This document shows, piece after piece, positions 23,493 through 35,761 of a stretch of 64,000 nucleotides of DNA. Origin of the DNA: Cyclospora cayetanensis (lineage: Eukaryota > Apicomplexa > Conoidasida > Eucoccidiorida > Eimeriidae); NCBI RefSeq assembly GCF_002999335.1, contig NW_020312048.1:186001-250000 (forward strand), written 5' to 3'. Numbering within the stretch: the stretch's first letter is position 1; each line of letters begins with the position of its first letter. Both the position numbers and the translations under genes were made by a program. Below the pieces are notes generated by a model. That model saw only the letters and a list, made by a program, of their open reading frames with translations, searched no databases and was not told the DNA's origin.

Positions 23493-26400
23493 ATGCCTTG
23501 TCGCTGGAAACGTGCCGTGGGAGGGGGGAGAAGCCCCTCTCTCGCCGCTCCCGATGGGGTCCCCTGGAGTAGGTGTCTCTACGGCCCTACCGCTCGGGGT
23601 GACAAGCGACTGCCCATCGTGTTGCAGCGATCCCTCCAGCACTGCCGATGGCTAGGCGCCTCAGGAAGGCTTTCGATCTTGCGAGGAGCGCCTTTCGCTC
23701 CCGAGGGGGGCCCCCGGGTAGCCGCTCGATGGCGACCTCTGTGGAATGCGCGCGCGGCAGAATCCCAGTCGGCGTCTTCCGATTTCCTCAGCTGCGGCAA
23801 CAGCGAGAGGCGGGACCTAAGCACCAGCAGCAGCAGTAGTAAGGACAGGGATCTCGGGGTAGGAGGCAGCTGCGAAGCAGCCGTGTGCCCTCGGCAGCTG
23901 GGAAGAAGGAGGGCAGCAGCACTCCTCAGGAGCACCACCACTGGCTCCAACAGTGATGGCTTCCCCTGGAATGAGGAGGGGCTTCCCGCCGCTTTCTGGA
24001 GAGTCTCCAAAGGAGCCGCCGCCTCCGGTAGCAGTCACGGCACTGCATTCCACAGTCCCTCAGAAATTGTGGGAGGCCGCAAAGACGCCGACGAAGACGC
24101 ACTCTCTAGGAGGGGTCTTCCAGCAGAGTCGGCGGAGAATGCAGAGATGGTGGCAGTCGCAAGACGAAGAAGAAGGTCAAACGCTGCGGCTGCTAAGGCC
24201 AGATGGCTGCTACACTGTCTCGAGGCGCATCTCGAGCACCGCCAGCGTCGGCAGCGGCTGCAGCAGCAGCACCAGCTGCAGCAGGGAGAAAAAGACACTG
24301 CGGCATCGCGCCTCACTGTCCTTAGAGACTTCGATGCACAGCAGGGCGCCTCGGCAGCTGTTGTAGTAGACGGGTCGTACGGAGAGCAGCTCCGCTTTTC
24401 ACGCCAGCGCAAAAGCCTCCCTGTCTTTCGCGAGGTGGCTACTACGCGTTCTCTTCTGTCTGAAGATGCTGCTGTGTCTGGCCTAGCTGCACTGGGGCAG
24501 TATTTGCCACCCCACCTGCTTGCAGCTGCTGCGGGAGTCGCAGCACGCACTGTGCCTGTGGAGTCGGCGGCATGGCGACGTGCGGCAGGCGGGGAAGACA
24601 TTCTTGAAGAAACAGAAACTGCTGCTGCGGATGCTGGTACTGCTGCTGCTTCTGCTGCACAATTATTGCGCACAGCACGCATGCGTTTGCACGAGCTGGG
24701 GCCTGTACAACTCGCAGGGTTGCTCAAGAGCCTTGCTCGCTGCAACTCCAGCGCGCAGCAGCAGCAGCAACAACAACCACCACAGCAACAGCAACAGCAA
24801 CAGCAGCAGCAGCCACCGATGCTGCACTCGGAAGTGCAGCTGCTTCGTCGCTCAGCACTGCCCGCATTAAGCGCCTCAATGCACCGTCTCAGGAGCTACC
24901 AGGCAAGCCTGGGGTACCCCTGCATGTGTTGACGTCTTTAATATTGTTATTGCTGTTGTTATTGTTGTTATTGTTATTGCTGTTGTTGTTCTTGTTAATC
25001 TTGTTGTCGTTATTGTTGTTATTGTTATGGTTGTTGTTACTGTTGTTATTGCTTTTGTTGTTATTCTTGTTGTTATTGTTACTCTTATTGTTATTGATAT
25101 TGTTATTGTTGTTGTATTGAAATTATCATTGTTATTGTTGTTGTTGTTCCTTTCTGCTGCGGCTGCCACCGCCACTGCTCAGTGCAGCCTCTCGGCTTGT
25201 GTGGTCTGTGTGCAGGAGGCGCAAGCCGTGGCTTGGTTTGTCCTGCGTCACTGCCAGCACCACAAAACCTTGGCGGTACTGCAGAAGCTGCGAGAGGTTC
25301 TGCTAAGTCAGCTTTCACTGCTTTCACACCAGCAGCGACTTCAGCAGCAGTGCCGGGGCCTCTGGCCTGCTCCTTCGCTTCGAGACGCCGCCTCTCTTGC
25401 CACTGCTCTGCTGCAATGCGGCACGCTGGACGGCTATTTGCTGCAACAGCTGTGGCGGGCAGTTTGCAGGAGCTTCTTGGAAGATGCTAGAGCGGTAGCG
25501 TTAGGCGGGGAGACTTCCTCGCTGTCTGCTGCAGCCGTGCGGTCTGTTGCTGTGCGTGCCCCCCCGGAGAGAGTGGCAGTCGATGGACGCAGGCTGGCGC
25601 AGGCAGCGGCAGCAACGCAGCTACGCGATAGGGGCATGTGGCTGTCATTGTGTCGGCTGCTGCATCGAATACAGCGGTGAGCCTGGCCCACAACCCGCAG
25701 CGCGTGCGCGCAATAAATAGGAATACTAAGGCAAAAGAAACAGTCGCCTACCGTGGTGTTGGCTGCCGAAACAACAATCACGATTCTAGCTGCCGGTGTG
25801 TCTCTTGCTTTTTCCGTCTGTGCTTGCAGCGTCGCTCCCTCTCAGGCACTCTCTGCCTTTTGTTGCGCATTGCCACTAGGGGCACTCCCGGATGCCCTTC
25901 ATGCTGCAGGTTCTTCCGTGGACCCCTCCTTTGGAGGTTTCGTCTTCTCCCTTAGCCAGGATTTCGCTTGGGCAGCAGAGACGCCTCGAGATCGGTTTGC
26001 TGCTGCGCAGCTGCTGCACCTTCTTGCCTCGCTGGCGTCTCCGGCTGCGGCTGTGACCGACACGCCGCTGCTGCAAGCCGTGGCTGCAGCAGTTAGAGCC
26101 AGGCTGTTGAATCCAAGCAACAGCAACAGCAACAGTGCGAGCTGCGGCAGCTCTAACACGAGTTTGCAACTGGCTGTGGCTCAGCACATTGCGTGCTGCT
26201 GGATCGCTGTCGCGCGTCTGCTGCTAGCGGTGCAGGAGAGCAGAGACCTTGCTGCAGCTGCGGTGTATCCGCAGTTGCATCCTGAGGAGGCGCACTGCCT
26301 TCTTGCATTCCGCAACAGCAGCAAAGACAGCCGACTACTGCCCCCCACGGAAGCGTTTGCAATGTTTTTCGATGATGTACTTAAGCCCTCTGCAGCTGTA

Positions 26401-28822
26401 CTGGAAGCACTAGTGGCAGCCGAGGCTGCCGATCCAATTGCCAACTTCAATGCAGCAGATCCGATTCGGCAGTCCGCTGAGGAGCAGCTGCATGCGCGGC
26501 TGGTGCGCGAAGCCCAACAGATGCCGCGTGTTGCTGCTGCTCTGGCTGCTGCCGCCGGCCGAGCGCAAGGCCCTGTGGAACGTCTGGTATTGGAAGAAGC
26601 CGCAGCGATAGCAGCAGGAGCTGCTGCGAGGGCTCCCCCTTCGCTTCTGAGAATGTTGCAACAGTCCCACGATTCCTTGCTGCAGCTGCGCACCGCACTG
26701 GCAAAGGACCTTGTGGACCGGACTGAGCCATCATCAACAGCAGGAGACAGCCGCAACGAAGCAGCAGCAGCAGCTCGATCGACATGTCCATTGCCAGGGG
26801 ACCCGCGTGTCGCAGTAGCGTGGGCATGCGCTGCAGCAGCGGCAAACAGCTGCGATGCTCCCGCTGCAGCTGTTGATGCGGCCCTTGTGCTGGCGGAAGA
26901 GCACTTGGTTAGATCTCGCAGGGAGCTCGAGGAGGCGACTGCAGCTGTGGGAACCGCCGCAACAGCAGGTTCAGGACGCGTCGCAGTCAGCCTCCTGCAG
27001 CAGCTTGCTGCTATCGCTACACTGCTGCATGCACTCAGTGCCTGTGGTGCCCGTCGCCGAGCGACGCTGCACTCGCTGCTTCCGGGGCTTCGCAGGGCCA
27101 TCTACACACAGCACCAGTACCAGCAGCAGCAGCGGCAGCAGCAGCAGGAACAAGGCGAGCAAGAGGGGGGCCATGGAGACATTGCATTTATATGGCAGTA
27201 AGGCAGAGACGCAAAGGAGCTCCCGTCTCATCGGGAGGGGAGCGTAAAGTGAACGAGCGTCATGGGGACGTCGCACGGCGAGGGGTTGCTGCTATTCGAT
27301 CTATGTAGAGCCAAAGATTTTGCAGCAGCAGCGGCTGCTGCTGCGAAATCTGTTGATTCTGCTTCTGCGAGTCTGCCATCTCTGTAGGTGCTGGGCAGAT
27401 ATTTTCTTGTCTCTAGTGGAGTTGCAGGTAAGGCGCCTGCGTCTCAGGGGTCCCTGTGTTGCCTTTTTGACGCCTCCGGCATTCTCGCGCCCCTCTTTGC
27501 TGGCGAAGTAGCGGCAGTGTTCCTTGCTGCTGCGTCGGTGTGTTTGCCTCTGCAGGCTACAGATGCCCTCGGAGTTGCTGCTGCACTGCTGCATGCGCAG
27601 CTAGTGCAGCAAGCCCCTCATCTCAACGATCCGGCGTTGTTGCTGCTGCTTCAGGCGCAGCTGCTGCTGTGCTGTGGCTCGCCGCAACCAGAGACTGCTC
27701 CGTTAGGCCTGCAGGCTGCTTCTACAACCAGAACAACACTACCGGGACCAACAGAGCTCACCTGCGGCAGCGATGCTCCAAAGGATGCGTACAGGGCTCC
27801 TTTGTTCTTGCAGTTGATCGATCAAGACGGTGGCCAGGCGCAACCGGGTGCTGTACTACGCGGGCTGCTTTTAGAGGCCGAAAGACGCCAGAGGTGTCTT
27901 TCGCTCCTGCAGTCTCCGGAGCAGCTCGTGCTTCTGGCCTTTGCGTTGCACTTCTTTGAGGGACTAGACTCTATGGGTGCTGCTCGCTGCAGCAAGCTAC
28001 AACAGCTGGCCCGTCGTCTCTCCTGGCGCAGAGAAGCGATTGTCGCAGCGGCAACTGCCGCCGCGCCTGACACCGCAGCAGCAGTAGCAAGCATGGAGGG
28101 CAACATGAAACGCAGGCCTTTTTTCTCCAGTGCTTCTCCTTGCCGATATCAAGATGTGCCACTGCTGCTTCCTGCTGCAGCCCGGCATAGTGGCAGCAGC
28201 AGCAGCGGCGTGGCGCTGCAGCTGGGCAACAGTCCAAGGAGCTGGACAGACCGCTGGGTGTGGTTGTTTGCCGCTGAGGCCATTGCACTGCGTCATGCTG
28301 CAGCTGCCAAAGGTGCTTGCATACGCGGCAGCAGCAGCGCACTCAGCAGCAGGGAGCAACATGGGGGTTGGGAGGCCTCTGAAAGTCTGTGTTGCAGCCC
28401 CGTGATTGAGGGGTGGATTGCTGCAGACGGTTGCGTTGAGGGAGGGGTCTCAGGACCTTCCCCGTCTCCCGGAGAGCAACCTGTGCTCTTTCTGCTTTCC
28501 CGGCGGAATTTCTGGTGAGGTTTGTATTGTCTGTTGTCACCGAATAATCCACTATGCGTTTTGGGGTGCTCGGGCTCTGCGTGTCAACATACGATATTTC
28601 GCCGCTCCTTGTATTGCTGGTCGATGTGAGAGCATCGCGATCCTATATGCACACTACTGCATACTGGGGTGTTGTGTGTATGTGTGCAGGCTAAGCAATG
28701 CCCAGTGGGGTGGCGGGGATGAGACACCTGAAAAAAGGATGCTCCCTCCCGCTGCTGCACCTTTGAGGCTGTTTTATGGCTATCTCTCTAAAGTTAGAGG
28801 GCGAAGGGTAGCCTTGCTGTAG
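23493..28822 (+). CDS. Large helical protein with organelle-like N-terminus (possible FASTK/RAP-like RNA-binding protein)
   Basis: Five exons in strict phase agreement: 23493-24902, 25216-25676, 25830-27197, 27399-28514 and 28690-28822; 1,495 aa. The N-terminus (MPCRWKRAVGGG...) is Arg-rich and almost free of acidic residues for about 60 residues, as in mitochondrial presequences. The body is a succession of Leu/Ala-rich amphipathic helices, for example LGPVQLAGLLKSLARC and EAQAVAWFVLRHCQHH, resembling the helical repeats of FASTK, OPR or heptatricopeptide organellar RNA-binding proteins that are abundant in apicomplexans. The C-terminus (YLSKVRGRRVALL) only vaguely resembles the end of a RAP domain, so function is a guess. 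Polyglutamine interrupts the protein near residue 430-455. The first intron appears to use a GC donor (CAG|GCAAGC); the in-frame GT alternative gives the wrong phase. Confidence 0.6.
24934..25152. repeat. TTG/TTA trinucleotide microsatellite in intron
   Basis: About 220 bp of interrupted TTG, TTA and CTT triplets (AAC/AAT on the other strand) filling most of the first intron of the five-exon gene. It reads as polyleucine on + and Thr/Ile/Asn on -, but lies between a clear exon end and a clear acceptor, so it is taken as non-coding. Confidence 0.9.
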
Positions 28823-31533
28823 CGTCTGTGGAAGCAAACAGCAGTAGGAAGAGTTTGGAGGGGAGAAAGAGTTTTTCCTGAACCTCGGGTGCTTTGAAAT
28901 AGGTACAGTGAGACCCCCGCGGGTTCTTCATACACTCCAAATCCGCAGTAGTAGCAGTAGGTGGCGCGGCTGTTCCGATACTGCCCGGTACTACATGCTG
29001 CCACTGCCACGTGTCGAGAAATAACCAATATAAAGGAGCAGAGGGATGCGTCAGTACAGTGATACGTCCGCCTTGCCCCCCAACATAGAGCTATCATCGT
29101 GCTCAAATGTAACCGGATGAAAGCCCATACACAGACACTGCTGGGCTATACTATTATGTATGCAGCATGCTTCCTGGTAGTGCCCATGTGTACATACTGG
29201 CCATGCAGGGATATGGGCCCCTGTAAATTTTCGGAATCGAGATCAGAGTCGAGTTCTGCATTCTGCTGGACGCTTTGTACATTGAAACAGAATCTAATTA
29301 TTTGGTGCAGCTGTGGAACTCAGGCTACAAGCACATTTCGTTGCCTTGGCCCTAGTTGGATCAATTGTGAGGGCCATGGCAGCCGTGCATCGATAGATGC
29401 ATATCCTGTAAACACCAGAATAACCGTTCGAGAAAAATCGCAGTCTTTACCCACACGATGGTGCGACACTCTGTGGCCCTTTGTCTTGTCCTGGGAGTTG
29501 AATCGGCACCTCTGCCCCGTTATACCGCGCTTTTAGCTAGCCCCCTCTCAAATACCGTCTGTTTTCTTCGCTAGTCATACCTTGACGCATACCTGCACAT
29601 AGGCCTAGATGACATTGAATCTATGCCTTTTTAGTAAAGTGTGTATCGAGTTTGGAGTTTACAGTAAAACCCTAGATGCCGTAGTACAGTTGATATATTG
29701 CCTAGGGACATGCGTGATTCCAAGTAATGTGTATTGCTTCAGCTACAAAGAAGGCAAAGTCATTCAGCGTCCTTCCAAGCGAGCTCCTCTTTTTTCCTGC
29801 TCTCATCCCTGCAAGAGGCGAGGGGGACAGCTAGGGTGCATGTTGATGCATCCCGAAAGCACCCTAAGCACTACCACCTACTAGCACCTAGCCGACGAGC
29901 AGACAACACTGATACTTGTCGTAGTGAGGTAAAACCACCTTACAACAAGATATACGAACGGACGAACGCGGCAATAGTGACTTATTCACAAATCTTTATC
30001 TAAACTAGTAACATAACTAGCACAGTGGAGGGTTCCCCTAGGTGCAGTTTAGCCCGTAACGTGCACTGTGGATCAACGACTTCTGAGGGTCCCAGTAAAC
30101 ACATCGAAAGCTCACTCTGGGGCATTTTCTGCGCTACTAGCTTGTGTAATAGCTTTATCCCCTGCCCTTCGACGTCTTGTAGTCTGCTGTGCAGGGTTAC
30201 AGAGATCGAGGAGCCTCGATCTGTGGGCTTTCTTTACGGGGGTCACCCGGCTGTCAGCTGAGCAATGCAGCCCCCACTATAGCGTCTGTGAGATCTGTGT
30301 GATAAGCTGGCCAAACAGTCAACTTTGTATCGGTAATAATGCCTTTAGTGCCCCAGCGAAGCGGCTAGCCCCATGCGAATGACAAGGAAACTGTGTCATA
30401 CCCCAACGGTGAGTTTTGCTGCCAGCAGTCCGTAGTTTGCCCGCAAAGTGGCCGCTACACTGCTATTCAAGAAAAAAACGTACAACCCTGGCGGCTTCCA
30501 CACATGTCTAGGGCCTACACAAGCGTGTTTTCATGGGGAAGTGGCATTATGGAAGCTGAAGAAAAGCTTGTCCCGAGTGTTACTCCATCCACCCACCACA
30601 GAGCCATTCCTTTTTCTCACCACTAAGAGGCTCACGTAGTGTCTACTGCAGCCCTGCAGAGTTTTCGTGATTACCTTTTATGCTGTCACAGAGCGGTGGG
30701 AAGTAATAACAACCCCACCTCTAGAAGATTGGTTGCTGGCCAACACTGGCGTGCCCTACTGAGTTTTGCCACAAAAGTTGGCCTTTGGCAGCCTTGCCCC
30801 CGAAATATTGCACTTGGGAATGCTCAAGAAATGTCGAAAGCGTACTGATGCCCTAGAAAAGGGCAACTCCGTAGAGCCGAGGTGGTGTTAGTGAGACACG
30901 AGTGAGAGGCACACCGGGTGAGCAGCATGGGCGCAGATCTGTGGCTAAAATGCTTCTGCTAGTGCCTGTCGATGCTATGCCTACGTGAGCCCTTGTTTAT
31001 GGGAATGGGGCTGTCTAGGGGAGGGGCAGCAAGGGGAAGAGAGAAAGTAGCAACCCCCCAAACCACCACCTGCTCTCGCTCTCCCCGTGGCGGAGTACGG
31101 TGTCTTCCCCACCTACAACGCTCCATTCACTATGTTTTGCGCTTCTTCCTTTTGAATACACTCTCGATTTGCAGACGTAATAGCTTTAGTATTGCTAAAT
31201 GCTTTCCTAGTGTCCTTGCAGAGAGAAACGGTCTCTTTGCTCCTTGGCTGTGGCATTGGTTGGTGTGTGTACCTGGGGTGTTGTTGCCCGTAGGACCCTT
31301 TCTACGAACAGCTAGACATCTTTCAGTCTCTCTCTCTTTATCGAGCTTTTTTATTCATTTCGGAACCCATTATCGTGTCGCATTTCAGGGGGAACCTCTC
31401 GCAGCACAGCGGTGCCGTCGGCCACCTCGGACTACCGTGCAGCGTGCGTATGCTGAGCGCTTCTTCGCGCGGCTTTTCGTCTTCGCCAGCGCTTTTGTCA
31501 CTCTTTCCTTTTTTATTATATAGCTAGGCAAGG
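28823..31533. other. Gene-free region at the change from CAG-rich to CAG-poor sequence
   Basis: About 2.7 kb downstream of the five-exon gene and upstream of ribonucleotide reductase. CAG runs essentially stop here and base composition becomes even. No frame shows a motif or splice-linked continuation; the longest (29099-29536, +) looks random. The last several hundred bases are pyrimidine-rich and probably contain the promoter and 5' UTR of the reductase gene. Confidence 0.5.
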
Positions 31534-34500
31534 ATGACCTTACCGGAGTTGCCCCCTTCTGTCTCTGCTTCCCTCCCTCCGTACAGCAGCAGCACCACCA
31601 CCACAAAAGCCTCGTCCCTCACCATAGGCGCATCTTCGCCCGTTGAAAAGTCGATTGGAGCCTCCTTAGCCTCAAAGGTGGACAAGAGGTTGGACGGCGA
31701 GCACCTCAACAGCGGTGGGATGTACGTGATTAACAGAAAGGGGGAGAAGGAGCCGGTGTCCTTCGACCAAATCCTCCACAGGGTGCAATCCCTTTGTTAC
31801 GGCCTTCATCCTTTAGTTGATGCGGCCAGAGTCAGTCAGGCAGTCATCAATGGCATGTTTGCTGGCATCAAAACCAGTCAGCTGGACGAGCTGGCAGCCC
31901 AAACAAGTGGTACGCAGGCGCAGCTGTGCGCTCTCCAGCGCCTCCCACAGAGCCTGCCTGTGTGCCCCTCATAAACCCGAGTATAGATGCACGTGTAAAC
32001 ATATGCACATGCGGCATCTGCTTTGGGGTGTTTTCTCCTCCGTATTATGTGCCCCTTGCTTCTTCCCTACCAGTCCAATATTGCGGTTTTCCAGCCTTTT
32101 CCCCGCCAGCGCCTCTACCTCACTGTTCAGGCCGCTCTGCCACTGTCTTATAATCACTGTTTCTGCAGCTTACATGGCCGCAACGCACCCTGACTTCTCC
32201 AAGCTGGCTGCCCGGATAGCTATCGACAATCTTCACAAGAATACATCTGCGGACTTTGCGGAAGTTGTAGAACAGCTGCACTCCTACATGGACAACCAAG
32301 GGAGGGAGGCGCCACTGATTCATAAAGATGTATACGAGTTTGTCATGCAAAATCGAGCGAGCCTCAATGCGGCCATCAAGTACCACAGAGATTTCGACTA
32401 CGATTACTTCGCATTCAAAACCCTGGAGAGGTCTGACAGACGATGCATGCGTGCCTGTTTCCGCGTGTCTCATGCGTCTCTCTGTCTCTCTCCTTGCCGT
32501 TCTGGCCGTTTTCGCTACTGCCGACTCATTGGCGCTTCCTCGGTGCATGCCATGGCACCACGCAGCCTAGGGGCTGCCTAATTTTGACGAGAGGGAGGCT
32601 GGGGGAAGTCTTTCTTCAAACCCTCCTCCCCGTGTGCAGATGCATGCAGTCATGCTTGTATGTATGTGTGAGGCTGACACCTCGCGACGGACGCCTGCCT
32701 GTGCCTGTGCTGCTTGCTCTATAGATCCTACCTCCTGCGCATGCGCGGCACGATCGTGGAGAGGCCGCAGCATATGATTATGCGCGTGGCTTGCGGCATC
32801 CATTACGGAGATCTGGAAAGGACGATTGAGACATACGAGCTTATGAGTCTCAAGCTGTTCACGCATGCTACCCCAACTCTTTTTAACGCCGGCACTCCTC
32901 GCCCTCAGATGAGCAGCTGTAAGCAGAGGCGTTGCACGAGGTGTCCATACAGAGGGGCGCTCCCTAGGGGACGCGAGTATTTCCCTTTTTGCGCATATGC
33001 GTCTTCCTATTCTGGGTGCAATGTAGGCCATGTGTTCACAGTAGACAAGGCGTACGAACGGCTCCAGGGGGTTCCCTACGTGCGCTGCGTTGCATGCAGG
33101 CTTCCTTCTGACGATGCAGGACGATTCTATCGATGGTATTTTCAGCACCTTGCGGCAGTGCGCATTGATCTCCAAGACAGCGGGAGGCCTAGGCCTCTCA
33201 ATTACCAACATTCGTGCAACGGGCAGCTACATCAGAGGAACCAACGGCTACTCCAATGGACTCATTCCGATGCTTAGGTTGGTCATCAGTCCTCTTCCTT
33301 AGGGGCTTCCCGCCCTGTCCGACCTTTCCGAACGCGCTTAGTGCTGCTATTTCCACCAGCAGGCTTTGTGCTTTTTCCGCGCTAATGCCCTCCAAGCGCG
33401 CATGGTGGCGTGGGCATTTATGTACTCCGTCCGTCGTGCTGGGCTGCGTGTTTGTGTGCAGAGTCTTCAACGACGCCTCTCGCTACGTCGACCAAGGCGG
33501 CGGCAAGCGCAAGGGCAGCCTTGCAGTGTACGTGGAGCCCTGGCATTCAGACATCTTCGAGTTTCTGGATATCCGAAAAAATCATGGGAAGGAGGAGATG
33601 CGCGCCAGGGACCTCTTTCCGGCCCTGTGGGTTCCGGACCTCTTTATGGAGCGCGTCTTTGATAACGGTCGGTGTTTTAGCGCGATTTTTGCACTATGAA
33701 TACGCGAGACAGTGGGGTGAAAACGAGTGAAGGTGCTGGAAGTACAGGCAGAACGAGCGTCACACATACATACACACGCATATACACACGCAAACACACA
33801 CACGCATATACACACGCAAACACACACACGCATATACACACACACACGTTGGAGATCTTTGCGGCTGCGAAAGTCTCCCCTAGGCGGGCAAGCTTGTGTT
33901 CCTGCATATGCGTGTTTGTGGCGTTTTCGCGCAGGCTCGTGGACGTTGATGTGTCCCTGCGAGTGCCCTGGTCTGACTGAAACGTGGGGTTCTGAGTTCG
34001 CTGCCTTGTACGAGAAATACGAGCGCGAGGGGCGGGGACGGAAGACGATACCGGCTCAGCAGCTCTGGTTCGCTATCCTGCAATCGCAGATCGAAACAGG
34101 CACCCCCTACATGATGTACAAGGACGCATGCAACAGGAAGAGCAACCAGCAAAACTTGGGGATCATTCGATCGAGTAATCTGTGCTGCGAAATCGTGGAG
34201 TACACCAGTCCCGACGAGGTCGCTGTGTGCAACTTGGCCTCCGTGTCTCTCCCTCGATTCGTGGATGTCGAGAAGAAGCTCTTCGACTTCGCGAAGCTCA
34301 TGGCTGTTGTGAAGGTCATGACTCGGAATCTGAACCGTGTCATCGATAGAAATTACTACCCCGTCCCAGAAGCCCGCTACAGCAACCTGCGACACCGCCC
34401 CATCGGCTTGGGTGTGCAAGGGCTCGCGGATGCCTTCCTCCTCTTGCGACTTCCCTTCGACAGTCCCCCAGCCAGAGAGCTCAACAAAAACATCTTCGAA

Positions 34501-35761
34501 TGCATCTATTACGCCGCATGCGAAGCCAGCATGGAGCTTGCAGCAGAGCAAGGTACGGAGCAAGGCACGCCTACCTCTTCCTCACGCGCACACGGCCGCA
34601 GCGCTCAAGTTGCCGCCAGGCACTTCAAGTGCCCCGAAAAACCACATGCGTTATTATCACCAGCGGCGGAGAGAATATCGGCGGTAAAAACAGCTTGACT
34701 CATGTGGAAGGGGGGACAAACTCGGGAACTCCGTGGCTTTGTGTGTATTTTGCGCTCTTAAGGGCCTTACGAGACATACGCGGGCTCTCCGGCGTCTAAA
34801 GGTCTCCTGCAGTTCGACCTTTGGAATGTCAAGCCAACCAGTGGACTGTGCAACTGGGATAGCCTCAAGGAAAAGATTAAGAAGCACGGATTGAGGAACT
34901 CCCTGCTGGTGGCCCCTATGCCTACTGCGAGCACCTCACAAATCCTTGGTAGGCGGCTGCAGAGCATCTCGGACGGCAGTTCTGAGAAAGCAGCGGTCTA
35001 GTCGACTGCTAGCGGCCCTTCTTGCCGCCTCTGCCCTCCCTCACCCGGCTCTCGCCCTCCTGTGCGTGCTTTGTGCTTGCTGCTCCTCAGGCAACAACGA
35101 GGCCTTCGAGCCTTACACGTCCAACATTTACTGCCGCCGAGTGCTCAGCGGAGAGTTCTTCGTCGTTAATCCCCACTTGCTGCGAGACTTGCTGGAGCTT
35201 GGCTTGTGGAATGAGGACCTGAGGCAGAAGTTGATCGCTCATAACGGCAGCGTGCAGCATCTGGCAGAGATTCCGGACGATCTAAAGGAGCTTTATCGCA
35301 CGGTTTGGGAGATAAAGCAGCGCAGCATTGTTGATATGGCGGTAGATCGCGCGCCCTTCGTAGACCAGTCCCAGTCTTTAAATATCCACATGCGGAATCC
35401 CACTTTCGCGAAGCTCTCGACGATGCACTTCCACGCGTGGAATTCCGGACTCAAGACGGGCATTTACTATTTAAGGACGCAGGCGGCAGCGGACGCCATT
35501 AAGTTCACTGTTGACCAGAGTGTGGCGAAGGCGGCTAAGAAGAATCAGCAACTGCCACACCCCCCCGCCAGCTCCCCAGCCTCAGAGACACCCGAATGTG
35601 CAGCCGACAAGCCTGCGGGAGAAGTAGACCCTGCTGTTGTGCCAGAAAAAAGCAGCGAAGGCGGAAGTGACAACGCCAGTTCGTCACCTGTCGGCGCAGT
35701 GTGCCGCCTCCGTCCAAAGGGCCTACGCGACGACGAGCCTTGCGCTATGTGCTCTGGGTAG
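31534..35761 (+). CDS. RNR1: Ribonucleoside-diphosphate reductase large subunit (class Ia)
   Basis: Eight exons, all in phase: 31534-31909, 32169-32430, 32725-32918, 33100-33277, 33462-33667, 33935-34552, 34763-34948 and 35091-35761; 896 aa. It converts ribonucleoside diphosphates to deoxyribonucleotides with the small (radical) subunit in the cytosol, the limiting step for DNA synthesis. The ATP-cone begins near residue 63 ([18 protein letters not shown]). The substrate-site cysteine is in MSSC (Cys278), the radical cysteine and glutamate in [12 protein letters not shown] (Cys489, Glu491), and the disulfide partner in VAVCNLAS (Cys504). The C-terminal shuttle pair is CAMC (Cys891, Cys894), reduced by thioredoxin or glutaredoxin. 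The nucleotide- and substrate-binding motifs APMPTAST and GVQGLADAF are intact. The extra N-terminal 55 residues are Ser/Thr-rich, and a low-complexity linker of about 55 residues precedes the CxxC tail. Exon joins reproduce the conserved protein without a gap. Confidence 0.97.
33756..33850. repeat. CA-rich minisatellite in ribonucleotide reductase intron
   Basis: A 26-bp unit of ACGCATATACACACGCAAAC followed by ACACAC, repeated about two and a half times, merging into (CA)n. It sits in the intron 33668-33934, between exons five and six of the reductase gene. Confidence 0.85.

Noticed and set aside
24876..25175. Thr/Ile/Asn-repeat and Leu-repeat open frames
   Set aside because: Direct translations of the TTG/TTA microsatellite in an intron.
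26181..27101. 306-codon open frame on - strand
   Set aside because: It is the mirror of exon 3 of the five-exon + strand gene and is rich in Ala/Ser/Arg as expected for the antisense of a GC-rich coding exon.
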